Source: Paenibacillus spongiae (GTDB lineage Bacteria; Bacillota; Bacilli; Paenibacillales; Paenibacillaceae). Taken from it: a DNA stretch of 64,000 nucleotides. This document shows positions 1 to 8,323 of the stretch, in pieces. How positions within the stretch are numbered: the first letter of the stretch is position 1; each line of letters starts with the position of its first letter. The stretch covers positions 2,684,501 through 2,748,500 of the forward strand of contig NZ_CP091430.1 of the NCBI RefSeq assembly GCF_024734895.1, given 5' to 3'. Below the pieces are notes generated by a model. It searched no databases and was not told the origin of the DNA. It was given only the letters and a program-made list of their open reading frames with translations. The translations under genes were made by a program, and so were the position numbers.

Positions 1-1
1 C

Positions 2-562
2 AATGACAGCACGAACAAGGGAGGAGCCATGCTCGGGTCGAATCAGCCTGTCATAATCGGATTTACGGAGAGCACGCAGCCTTGGTTCGAGGTTAACGGC
101 AAGCAAGTGAAGAGCGACACCTTAACGATGTGGGTGCAGCGGATTACGATCGACCCTGTGAAAGGCGACCGGATTACGCTTCCATACGGAATGCTTCCGC
201 CGAACATCAAATCGACGACGATGGCCCAAACGGAAAGCCGCTCCGACGGCTGGATGGCGCTGACCAAAGGCGATCTCCTGTTTGAATATTCGTTGCCGGC
301 CATTCAAGGCGCGGCATATGAGAAGCTGAGCATCGCGATATCCACGGTGAGCGGGCAGAATCAGCCTGCCTTGAGCATATGGAACGAGCGGGAAGGCAAG
401 TGGGCTGCCGTGACGGGCGGCGGCATGAATTGGGAGATGAAGGCTTCGGACTACGTAACCGCCGCAGGTACGATAAACATGAAATATACCGTTAGCGGCG
501 ATATGAGAGTCGAGACGGTCATGCCGCAAATTGCGCTGGAAGGGAAGGTGAAGAAGCCATGA
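2..562 (+). CDS. C-terminal part of an unidentified protein of the ABC/MoxR operon (5' partial)
   Basis: The reading frame is already open at the first bases of the window, so the start lies upstream. The first in-frame ATG at 29 has no convincing ribosome binding site of its own. The visible 187 residues contain no membrane segment and are rich in alternating hydrophobic and polar stretches, which suggests a beta-rich extracytoplasmic domain. I recognise no family. The last codon overlaps the start of the following ABC ATPase by four bases (ATGA), which implies translational coupling and a shared role with the exporter. It may be the solute-side or accessory component of that transporter. 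That role is inferred only from position. Confidence 0.7.
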   Translation, partial: NDSTNKGGAMLGSNQPVIIGFTESTQPWFEVNGKQVKSDTLTMWVQRITIDPVKGDRITLPYGMLPPNIKSTTMAQTESRSDGWMALTKGDLLFEYSLPAIQGAAYEKLSIAISTVSGQNQPALSIWNEREGKWAAVTGGGMNWEMKASDYVTAAGTINMKYTVSGDMRVETVMPQIALEGKVKKP

Positions 563-1551
563 ATACGACTTTGGGAGCGAATGCAGAAACCGCCCTTGAC
601 CAAGAGCCGGTTAAGCCGATGATTGAGATCCGCGGACTGACGAAAACATTCGGTTCATTCCAGGCTTTGAAAGGTATCGATCTCATGATTCCAAAAGGAT
701 GCGTATTCGGCTTCGTCGGGCCGAACGGGGCGGGCAAATCGACGACCATGTCGATTCTGGCAACGCTGACCGTGCCTACTGCCGGAACGGCGAAGGTGGA
801 CGGCTTCGATGTAACCGTTCATCCGAAGGAAGTTCGCAAGCGGATCGGTTATATGCCGGACTTCTTCGGCGTCTACGATCAGTTCAAGACGACGGAATAT
901 TTGCACTTCTATGGAGCAAGCTACGGCATTCCGAAGGCGGAGCGGGATGAATTGATCCCTCAGCTGCTGGAGCTCGTGAACTTGAGCGACAAGAAGGATG
1001 CTTATGTCGATACACTATCAAGAGGGATGAAGCAGCGGCTATGTCTGGCCCGTTGTCTCGTACATGATCCGGACTTGTTGATTCTGGACGAACCGGCTTC
1101 CGGTCTCGATCCGCGGGCGCGCATCGAAATGCGCGAAATTTTGAAAGAGCTTAAGTCGATGGGGAAAACGATCATTATCTCGTCGCATATTTTGCCGGAG
1201 CTGGCGGAGATGGTCGATGAAATCGGCGTTATCGAGCATGGGCAGCTCGTGGCGAAGGGCAACATTGCCGATATTCAAAGCCGTCTGCGCGTGAACCGGG
1301 TGCTGTATATCCGATTGCTTGGCGATCTGGAGGAAGCGGAGCGCTTCCTAAGGGAGCAGCCGCATATCGGCCGGCTGATGCGTGACGAGCATGGCATCCA
1401 TGTCCACTATGAAGGACAGGACGAGGAGCAGGCCGGTCTCATTCGAAGCCTGGTGGAAAACGGCTTCCGGGTCGTTTCGTTCAGCGAAGCGCAGACGAAC
1501 CTGGAGGATGTATTCCTTGAAATTACGAAAGGGGGCGACAGTACGCAATGA
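559..1551 (+). CDS. ABC-2 type transporter ATP-binding protein
   Basis: Cytoplasmic ATPase subunit (330 aa) of an ABC exporter. Walker A GPNGAGKST is near residue 54, the signature LSRGMKQRL near 153 and Walker B LLILDEPASGLDP near 173. The H-loop histidine lies in IIISSHILPEL. The roughly 100-residue C-terminal extension after the nucleotide-binding domain is typical of ABC-2 exporters of the CcmA/GldA/NatA type. The start at 559 overlaps the previous stop and has a GGAAGGTGAAG ribosome binding site; Met21 is a second possible start. The gene overlaps the permease gene by four bases, so the two almost certainly form one transporter. The substrate cannot be told from the sequence. Confidence 0.95.
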   Translation: MNTTLGANAETALDQEPVKPMIEIRGLTKTFGSFQALKGIDLMIPKGCVFGFVGPNGAGKSTTMSILATLTVPTAGTAKVDGFDVTVHPKEVRKRIGYMPDFFGVYDQFKTTEYLHFYGASYGIPKAERDELIPQLLELVNLSDKKDAYVDTLSRGMKQRLCLARCLVHDPDLLILDEPASGLDPRARIEMREILKELKSMGKTIIISSHILPELAEMVDEIGVIEHGQLVAKGNIADIQSRLRVNRVLYIRLLGDLEEAERFLREQPHIGRLMRDEHGIHVHYEGQDEEQAGLIRSLVENGFRVVSFSEAQTNLEDVFLEITKGGDSTQ

Positions 1552-2462
1552 GCCGGAACTCAATAGGCGGAGGACTGCGTAGTTGGCGCAGCAAACTGAT
1601 TAACCCGGTGCTCGATAAGGAGTTCCGGCTGCGCATGCGGACCCCCCGTTCGATGTGGTCGTTATTCTTCTATTTGTTCGTGATCGGCGGCCTCGCGTTC
1701 GCGTTCATCTACGTTACCACCGTGCTTTCGAACCGGGGAAGCTCGGTCTTCGATCCCGGCCAGAGCCGGATGATGTTCTATTTTATCAGTGCCGTACAGC
1801 TTGGTTTGATTGCTTTCATGGCTCCAGGCCTAACGGCCGGCGTCATCAGCGGGGAGAGGGAGAAGCAGACGCTGAGCCTGCTCCTTACGACGCAGCAGAG
1901 CTCGGCGACGATCGTTCTGAGCAAGCTGGCTTCTTCGCTAAGCTTCATGCTGCTGCTCGTTACGGCTACGATGCCGGTATACAGCGTCGTCTTCTTGTAT
2001 GGCGGCATTTCGCCTCGGCAGATGGCGATCGTGTTCTTGTTCTACGTGTTTCTGATGGTGACGCTGGGCTCGTTGGGCATGCTGTTTTCCACGCTGTTCA
2101 AGCGTACGATGGTATCGGTCATCGTTACGTACGGCACGACGCTGTTCATATTTGGCGGAACGGGCTTCATCTATTTGCTGGTGGAGCAGATCATGCAGGA
2201 GCTGAACCGCGGCAGTGCCACCTACAATCCATCCTCTTACGGCTGGGTCGGCCATATAGCGGCATGGAATCCGATTGCCGCGCTGCTTAGCATCTTTGAT
2301 ACAGGCATAACGAAACAGGTGTTTCACCTGAATACCGGTCAGAAGCGCCTGGATCTATGGAAAGAGTTCATTATGATATACAGCGTTATTTCGGTCGCCG
2401 CCATAGCGCTCAGCATTCGGTATATCCGTCCCGTCTATAAACGGAGCAAGCGAAACAAGTAA
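1548..2462 (+). CDS. ABC-2 type transporter permease
   Basis: Membrane subunit (304 aa) paired with the preceding ATPase; its start overlaps that gene's stop (ATGA). About six hydrophobic segments are visible, at roughly residues 37-57, 75-98, 128-150, 160-182, 190-215 and 275-292. The motif SGEREKQTLSLLLTT after the second segment is characteristic of ABC-2 permeases of the NatB/GldF kind. It probably homodimerises to form the pore. Specificity is unknown. Its place ahead of MoxR and VWA genes suggests it serves the same envelope process as they do. Confidence 0.92.
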   Translation: MSRNSIGGGLRSWRSKLINPVLDKEFRLRMRTPRSMWSLFFYLFVIGGLAFAFIYVTTVLSNRGSSVFDPGQSRMMFYFISAVQLGLIAFMAPGLTAGVISGEREKQTLSLLLTTQQSSATIVLSKLASSLSFMLLLVTATMPVYSVVFLYGGISPRQMAIVFLFYVFLMVTLGSLGMLFSTLFKRTMVSVIVTYGTTLFIFGGTGFIYLLVEQIMQELNRGSATYNPSSYGWVGHIAAWNPIAALLSIFDTGITKQVFHLNTGQKRLDLWKEFIMIYSVISVAAIALSIRYIRPVYKRSKRNK

Positions 2463-2550
2463 CATAAGTTGAATCGATGACAGATACTTGGAGCGGAGCA
2501 GGCGGAGTTAACATAAAGACACGGATTTGAAGTTTGAAGGAGGGATTGCG

Positions 2551-4197
2551 GTGGAAACAGTCCAGCGGTTATTGGAGAGCATGAAGCGGGTAAGGCGCCG
2601 GCTGACGCTGCTTCGCGTTGTTCGTTATGCCCTGCTGGGCTTGGCTTCCGGCAGCGCGGCAGCGCTTCTCGTTCTCGTTCTGAGCCGGTTCATACCTATG
2701 CTGCACGCTCGTTGGATCGCGCTGGCACTGCTTGCCGCCGCACCGTTCCTCGGTACGGCGGCTGGTTTCTTTCGCCGGATAACGACTGCCGAGGCGGCGC
2801 GAACGATGGACCGGAGCACCGGAGATGCGGTTGGAACCGCACTAGGGATGTTGGACAGCGATTCGCGCATCGCTGCGATGCAGCGTGAAGATGCAGCCGC
2901 GGCTGCAGATGCATATACGGCGGCATTGAAGGAGCATCTGCCGCTTCCAAGGCTCGGAGCGAGGAATCCCTACGTGTATGGGACCGCTGCGGCCTGGGTG
3001 ATCATGGCCGCGTTATGGCTGATTCCCGGCGCAATGGATGAGAAAGCGGAAGCGATAGCGAAAGCGAAGCAGGAGCTCGCCCAGCTGGAGGAGAAGATCG
3101 AGGAGATGACCGGCAAGCTGGAGTCGGAGAAGCTGCCTGAGCAGGTGAAGCAGGAGCTCGAGGAGCCGGTAAAGGAGCTGAAGGAGCGGCTGGCGAAGCT
3201 GGACGATCCGCAAGAGGCGCTTGAAGCGCTGGAGAAGGCGAAGCGCGAGCTGGAGAAGCTGGCCGCGGAAGCTGACGATGCGGCGAAGCGGCTCGGCGAG
3301 GCGGCGGCTGCGCTGCAGAAGGAGCCGCAGCTGCGCAAGCTGGGCGAAGCGTTAGAGAAGCGCGACGCTTCGGAAGCATCCGCGGCGATCGACAATCTGC
3401 GATCGGCGGTCAAGCGGCTGTCGCCGCAAGAACGCGAAGCGCTGGCGGCGGCGATGGAGCGTGCAGCTGCGCAGCTCCAAGACGAGAGCGGCGCGCTCAG
3501 CAAGGCGCTGCAGGACGCGGCGAAGCAAGCGCTTGGCGATAGCGAGGGCGCAGGCGACGGCGATGCGCTCGCTGCGCTGGAGCAGGCGCTTGCAGGCGAG
3601 CTGTCGCAGGGCGATGCCGCTGCGCTGGCCGCAGCAATGGCCGGCCAGCTCGGTGGCGGCGACCAGCCGTCAGGCGGAGCGATAGCCGGGGCCGGGGGCG
3701 CGAGCGGCGGCACTGATTCGGGATCGACAGGAGCGGGATCCGGAGGCACCGACGGGCAGAGCGGAAGCGACGGAGCCATGTCCGGACAAGGCACAGGCGG
3801 TGAGGGCGCCGGGGAAGGCAGCGGCTCAGGCGAGGGTTCGGGTTCAGGCAGCGGAAGCGGATCGGGTTCAGGCACGGGCGCAGGTATGGGCCAAGGAGGA
3901 GCCGGTCAAGGCCAGGGCCAGGGAGCAGGCTTCGGCAACGGCAATCGCGATCTTGTAACAACCCCTCGTTCACTCGCCGGATCGGGGAATGTGCAGCAGG
4001 ATGGAGGCCCGGCGACAGGCGGCAAGATGGAAACCGGCGGTAAGTCGCCTATGGTCGACGGCGTATCCAGGCCTTACGCGGAAGTGTACGCTGAATATGC
4101 GACGGAAGCGAAGGAGGCTCTGTCGCGCAATCAGCTGCCGCAAAGCATGCAGCAGCGGGTTCGAGATTATTTTGAGGAAATTCAACCGAATCGATAG
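2551..4197 (+). CDS. Membrane protein with coiled coil and Gly/Ser-rich tail, MoxR-operon type (DUF4175-like)
   Basis: I chose GTG 2551 because GAAGGAGG sits seven bases upstream; the longer frame starting with TTG 2527 would bury that site. The product is about 548 aa. Two closely spaced hydrophobic segments lie near residues 24-45 and 55-75, and a third near 145-165. A long Glu/Lys/Leu/Ala-rich coiled coil covers about 175-330. It is followed by an Ala-rich then almost pure Gly/Ser low-complexity stretch (about 385-475), and an acidic, helical C-terminus with a conserved-looking RPYAEVYAEYATEAKEAL motif. The layout resembles the large membrane proteins seen in MoxR/Bat operons, but the family assignment is tentative. 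The gene stands between the ABC permease and MoxR, and may be an envelope scaffold or chaperone client. Confidence 0.75.
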   Translation: METVQRLLESMKRVRRRLTLLRVVRYALLGLASGSAAALLVLVLSRFIPMLHARWIALALLAAAPFLGTAAGFFRRITTAEAARTMDRSTGDAVGTALGMLDSDSRIAAMQREDAAAAADAYTAALKEHLPLPRLGARNPYVYGTAAAWVIMAALWLIPGAMDEKAEAIAKAKQELAQLEEKIEEMTGKLESEKLPEQVKQELEEPVKELKERLAKLDDPQEALEALEKAKRELEKLAAEADDAAKRLGEAAAALQKEPQLRKLGEALEKRDASEASAAIDNLRSAVKRLSPQEREALAAAMERAAAQLQDESGALSKALQDAAKQALGDSEGAGDGDALAALEQALAGELSQGDAAALAAAMAGQLGGGDQPSGGAIAGAGGASGGTDSGSTGAGSGGTDGQSGSDGAMSGQGTGGEGAGEGSGSGEGSGSGSGSGSGSGTGAGMGQGGAGQGQGQGAGFGNGNRDLVTTPRSLAGSGNVQQDGGPATGGKMETGGKSPMVDGVSRPYAEVYAEYATEAKEALSRNQLPQSMQQRVRDYFEEIQPNR

Positions 4198-4235
4198 AGA
4201 TGAATCGTAAATACGCGGTTAGGAGAGGTGAAGGC

Positions 4236-5225
4236 ATGCTTGAAACGAAAGCGCAGCTCGGGGAAGCGATGGAGACGATAAACGCGATCAAGCGGGAAAT
4301 CGGCCGTGTCATCGTCGGTCAGGAATCGAGCGTCGAGCAGCTGCTCTGGGCGATCCTTGCAGGCGGACACGCGCTGCTGGAAGGGATACCGGGCCTCGGC
4401 AAGACGATGCTCGTGCGGACGGTGGCCGATACGCTCGACCTGCATTTTACGCGTATTCAGTTCACGCCGGATTTGATGCCGTCCGATATTACAGGGACGA
4501 ATCTGGTGGAGTTCGGCACCCAAGGACAGACGTCTTACCGGTTCCAGCAGGGACCGATCTTCGGCAATATCGTGCTTGCAGACGAAATCAACCGTGCGAC
4601 CCCGAAGACGCAAAGTGCCCTGCTCGAGGCGATGCAGGAAAAGACGGTGACGGCAGGCGGGCAAACGTATCCGCTGCCCAAACCATTCTTCGTGCTGGCG
4701 ACGCAGAATCCGATCGAGCAGGAGGGCACTTATCCGCTGCCCGAAGCGCAGCTGGACCGATTCCTGCTAAAAATCGACGTGACTTACCCGACCCGCGACG
4801 AGCTGAGGCTGATCGTGCAGCGGACGACGTCTCCGAGCCAGGATACGGCGCAGCGAATCGTATCTGCCGAGCAGCTGACGGAGCTGCAGGCCTTTGCCAA
4901 GGAGGTGCTCGTCTCGGAGGACGTGCTCGACCGTGCTGTGAAGCTGCTCATGATGACGCATCCGGAGGAAGCGGATGCGCCTGACATCGTGAAGCAGCAT
5001 GTCCGCTTCGGATCCGGACCGCGCGGCATTCAATCCGTCATTGCGGCCAGCAAAGTGAGAGCGCTGGCTTCGGGCAGACTTCATGTCTCGTGGCAGGATA
5101 TCCGGGTAACCGCCGTTCCCGCGCTGCGCCACAGAATTGTACTGGGGTACGAGGGACAGGCAATGGGGATCCGGACGGATGATATTGTAAACACCATTCT
5201 GGATGCGCTGGAGGCCGTGCGATGA
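4236..5225 (+). CDS. MoxR family AAA+ ATPase
   Basis: Cytoplasmic AAA+ chaperone-like ATPase (329 aa). Walker A GIPGLGKTM is at residues 50-58, Walker B IVLADEINR at 112-120 and sensor 1 LATQNPIEQEGTYPLPE further on. The C-terminal lid is complete. Start ATG 4236 follows AGGAGAGG at 4221-4228; the frame extends upstream to 4200 without a better site. MoxR proteins typically act on VWA-domain partners during metal insertion or complex assembly. Here it is followed directly by a DUF58 gene (four-base overlap) and two VWA membrane proteins, the standard arrangement. The particular target of this one is unknown. Confidence 0.95.
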   Translation: MLETKAQLGEAMETINAIKREIGRVIVGQESSVEQLLWAILAGGHALLEGIPGLGKTMLVRTVADTLDLHFTRIQFTPDLMPSDITGTNLVEFGTQGQTSYRFQQGPIFGNIVLADEINRATPKTQSALLEAMQEKTVTAGGQTYPLPKPFFVLATQNPIEQEGTYPLPEAQLDRFLLKIDVTYPTRDELRLIVQRTTSPSQDTAQRIVSAEQLTELQAFAKEVLVSEDVLDRAVKLLMMTHPEEADAPDIVKQHVRFGSGPRGIQSVIAASKVRALASGRLHVSWQDIRVTAVPALRHRIVLGYEGQAMGIRTDDIVNTILDALEAVR

Positions 5226-6259
5226 ACGGGCGCAGCTCCGGCGACAAAACGGATCAGTCGCGCGGCGTTCAATCGGGACTTTTATTGGAGTCATCCGTTA
5301 TACGGCTTCTTGAGCGGCTGTCCGTCTCAGCTAAAGGGCGCATTCGCGGTACGATGCAAGGAAAACGGCGTTCACGTTCGCTCGGCAGTTCGCTGGAATT
5401 TGCCGATTTTCGTCCCTACGTACCGGGCGATGACATTCGCCGTATCGATTGGAACGTATACGGCCGGTCCGGAAGAGCCTTCGTCAGGCAGTATTGGGAC
5501 GAGCAGGAGCTGCAGGTTCATCTGATGGTCGACGTTTCACGTTCGATGAGTTTCGATGCACAAGCCCGGAATACCGGAGGGGACGGGAGACACGCAGCGA
5601 CAGCCGTCGCGTCTGCCGGATCGTCCGGATCGACGAGCAAGCTTTATTATGCGCTCCAGCTGGCAGCCTGTGTCGGTTACACGGCACTTGCAGGCGAGGA
5701 TCGCGTCTCCGCCAGGCTGTTTGCCGATACGGCGAGGGAAGAGCTGCCGCCGCTGCGCGGCAGAGGCAGCTCACGGAGGCTGTTTCAGTTTTTAACCGAT
5801 GCATGGACTGCCAGCCTTCAAGCACAGGAGGGAAAGACGGCGACCGGCAATGACGATATGTCGAGCGCCTTCAACTCGCCGTCCAGTCTTCCGCGCAGAT
5901 CAGGTCAGACGTGGTTGTTTACAGACGGCTTATATGCAGAGGGGGTCGACCGCGTGCTCTCCGCGCTGACCGGTGCCGGACAAGAGGTGGTGTTCGTGCA
6001 TCTGTTATCCCCCGATGAACTGCGCCCGGACTTGTATGGGGAGCTGCGTCTGATCGACAGCGAGCTTCAGACAGGCAAGGACGTGGCGTTAGGGACAGGT
6101 GTCATCGAATCCTATTTGCAGGCATTGGACGCGCACAGGAATGAAATCCGAACGCTATGCGGCAAGCGGGGAGCGGGCTATTTATTCGTCGATACCGGCA
6201 TTCCGCTGGAGCGGACCATACACGGCGTGTTCAGAGCTTCGGGTTTATTGCGTGGTTAA
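5222..6259 (+). CDS. DUF58 domain-containing protein
   Basis: A 345-aa soluble protein overlapping the MoxR gene by four bases. The DUF58 signature is clear: the FRPYVPGDDIRRIDWNVYG region near residues 62-80, followed by a VWA-like start LMVDVSRSMSF (DxSxS metal-site motif) near 101. DUF58 proteins are the usual adaptor between MoxR ATPases and VWA proteins. There is no signal peptide or membrane segment, unlike many DUF58 proteins that carry two N-terminal helices. A low-complexity insertion (about 113-135 and 200-225) interrupts the VWA-like fold. The role in this operon is inferred from the family context. Confidence 0.93.
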   Translation: MNGRSSGDKTDQSRGVQSGLLLESSVIRLLERLSVSAKGRIRGTMQGKRRSRSLGSSLEFADFRPYVPGDDIRRIDWNVYGRSGRAFVRQYWDEQELQVHLMVDVSRSMSFDAQARNTGGDGRHAATAVASAGSSGSTSKLYYALQLAACVGYTALAGEDRVSARLFADTAREELPPLRGRGSSRRLFQFLTDAWTASLQAQEGKTATGNDDMSSAFNSPSSLPRRSGQTWLFTDGLYAEGVDRVLSALTGAGQEVVFVHLLSPDELRPDLYGELRLIDSELQTGKDVALGTGVIESYLQALDAHRNEIRTLCGKRGAGYLFVDTGIPLERTIHGVFRASGLLRG

Positions 6260-6319
6260 CATCAATATGTCTAGGATTGCAAGGCTGCACGGCATGCTGG
6301 AGGAAAGGAGGGGAATGAC

Positions 6320-8323
6320 ATGTTCTTTCAATCATTAGGCTCGCTCTGGTTTGCGCTTTCCCTGCCTGCAATTGCCTTGTTATATATGCTGAAACGGACA
6401 TACATCGATACACCGGTATCCAGCCACCTGCTATGGAATCGGGCGCTCAAGGAGCAGGAGGCGAACCGCCCGTGGCAGAAGCTGCGCCGGTCGCTGCTGC
6501 TTCTGCTGCAGCTGGCTTGCGCGCTGCTGCTCGTCCTGGCTTTAATGGAGCCTGGCTGGTGGCGGAGCGCTGCAGCGGAAGGGCATGTCGTTCTTGTCGT
6601 CGACCGTTCCGCCAGCATGACGGGGCCTGCTGCCGGCAAGAATGGAGAGCCATCTGGCGGTACCAAGCTGGAAGCTGCGAAATCGGCTGTGCTGCAGTGG
6701 CTGGACGAGCAGAAGGGGGACGGCACCGCGGTCTCGATTATCGCTACTGGCGGCGAGCCCCGCATAGCGGCACTGCGCGAGCGCGACAGTTCCAAGCTGA
6801 AGGAAGCGGTACGTAGTCTGCAGCCGGCATTCGGCGAGAACGACGGTACGGCAGCCGTATCCTTGGCGGATGCGCTGCTGCGGGAAGACAAGGAAGGCTC
6901 CGTTATTGTGGTCACTGACCGCGACTGGACCGATGCGGCATCAGCGGAGCAGCTTAAGCTGCAGTCGCCTGTGACGTTGATGGATATAGCGGATGGCGGA
7001 CCGGCCGAAGGGGCTGCAGTCGCCGCTTTCGGCGTGAAACGCGATCCGGCGAAGCCGAAGACGCACACGGCTGTCGTCACGCTTCGCAATGACGGGAAGA
7101 AGCCGGCGCTCCTTCAAACGGATATTTATACGGATGGGAATAAGAGTCCGGTCGGCACGGCGTCGGTCCGCGTTCAGCCGGGCGAATGGGAGAGCGTGAC
7201 GATTACGGATCTTCCGGAGGCCAGCGTGTACAAAGCACAGCTGACCAAGCCGGATGAACGATACACGGCCGATGACGCGTTATACCGCTTCACTGCATCA
7301 TCTGCCCAGAAGCATGCGCTGCTTGTCACGAAGGGCAATCTGTTTCTGGACAAAGCGCTTCAACTCGCGGGAATCAGCACCGTTATAGCGGATCCCGCAT
7401 CATTTGAACCGGGAGAGAAGACAGCCCAGTCCGTCGATTGGATCGTTCTGGACGGCATTCAGAGCGAGGAGCTCCAATCGAAGGCCTGGCAGGATCTTCT
7501 AGCCGCCAAACCGGTCTGGAGATTCGAATCGGCAGCTGACGGGGATCGTTCAAGAAGCACGGCTCCTAAGAACGGGACGGTCCAAATTGCCGATCATCCC
7601 GTGACCAAGTATTTGTCTTTCGAGGATATCCATATATCAAGACTTGTCCAGCAGTCGAATATTACTTGGGGTAAGGCTGTCGTCACCTATGGAGGCGTTC
7701 CGGCCGTATACGCCGGTCAAGAAGGCGGCAAACCGATGCTGCTCTTTACGTTCGATCTGCATGATTCCGATTTGCCGCTTCGGCCTGAATTTCCCGTTCT
7801 TGTCATGCAGGCTGCCGACTGGATGGGCGGCAGCGCCAAAAGTCAGCTTGGCGAAGCGTTGTCCGGGTCGCCAAAGGACATCGACTTCTCCCCCAATACG
7901 GCAAGCGCCTCTTGGATGCTCGTCGAAAGCGCGCCCGGCATGGCTCGGTATGCGGATACAATGAAGCCGAATCAGCCGGAAGCAAGCGGCGGCGTACTTG
8001 CATCGAATCAGACCGTTCCCGATGTGCCGGGGTTGTACCGGCTCAAGGAACTGGATGCGCAAGGCGAAGTCGTTGCCGAGAGGCTGCTGGCCGTTACCGC
8101 GGATACGAGAGAATTCGCTTCAACAGGCGAGAGTCGTCTCCTCACCTTGAAGCAAGCAGCGGCTGCCGATGGATCTTCGACCAAGCAGCCGCCTGACGGA
8201 AGCCCTGCAGCATCCGGCATGGACGTGCAATCGGCAGATTCGCTGATCCGCTGGATCGCCCTTCTTCTGCTGGCTGTTATTGCATTGGAATGGGGGGTGT
8301 ACCGACGTGGGCGCGCAATTTGA
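6320..8323 (+). CDS. BatA-like VWA domain membrane protein
   Basis: A 667-aa protein with an excellent ribosome binding site (GGAGGAAAGGAGGGG) ahead of ATG 6320. The N-terminus has the Bat-type layout: a hydrophobic segment at about 8-22 followed by PVSSHLLWNRAL, then a second helix at about 55-77. A VWA domain follows with metal-site motif DRSASM near residue 94 and a TDRD motif near 194. The middle resembles beta-sandwich and flavodoxin-like regions. A C-terminal helix (about 635-655) precedes a short basic tail. This arrangement matches the aerotolerance-type Bat proteins that partner MoxR and DUF58. The stop lies 17 bp inside the next gene. Confidence 0.9.
   Translation: MFFQSLGSLWFALSLPAIALLYMLKRTYIDTPVSSHLLWNRALKEQEANRPWQKLRRSLLLLLQLACALLLVLALMEPGWWRSAAAEGHVVLVVDRSASMTGPAAGKNGEPSGGTKLEAAKSAVLQWLDEQKGDGTAVSIIATGGEPRIAALRERDSSKLKEAVRSLQPAFGENDGTAAVSLADALLREDKEGSVIVVTDRDWTDAASAEQLKLQSPVTLMDIADGGPAEGAAVAAFGVKRDPAKPKTHTAVVTLRNDGKKPALLQTDIYTDGNKSPVGTASVRVQPGEWESVTITDLPEASVYKAQLTKPDERYTADDALYRFTASSAQKHALLVTKGNLFLDKALQLAGISTVIADPASFEPGEKTAQSVDWIVLDGIQSEELQSKAWQDLLAAKPVWRFESAADGDRSRSTAPKNGTVQIADHPVTKYLSFEDIHISRLVQQSNITWGKAVVTYGGVPAVYAGQEGGKPMLLFTFDLHDSDLPLRPEFPVLVMQAADWMGGSAKSQLGEALSGSPKDIDFSPNTASASWMLVESAPGMARYADTMKPNQPEASGGVLASNQTVPDVPGLYRLKELDAQGEVVAERLLAVTADTREFASTGESRLLTLKQAAAADGSSTKQPPDGSPAASGMDVQSADSLIRWIALLLLAVIALEWGVYRRGRAI

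Noticed and set aside
2970..3875. 301-codon Pro/Ser-rich ORF on the minus strand
   Set aside because: It is antisense to the Glu/Lys/Gly/Ser-rich coding region of the membrane protein at 2551-4197. Its composition follows from that low-complexity sequence and it has no ribosome binding site.
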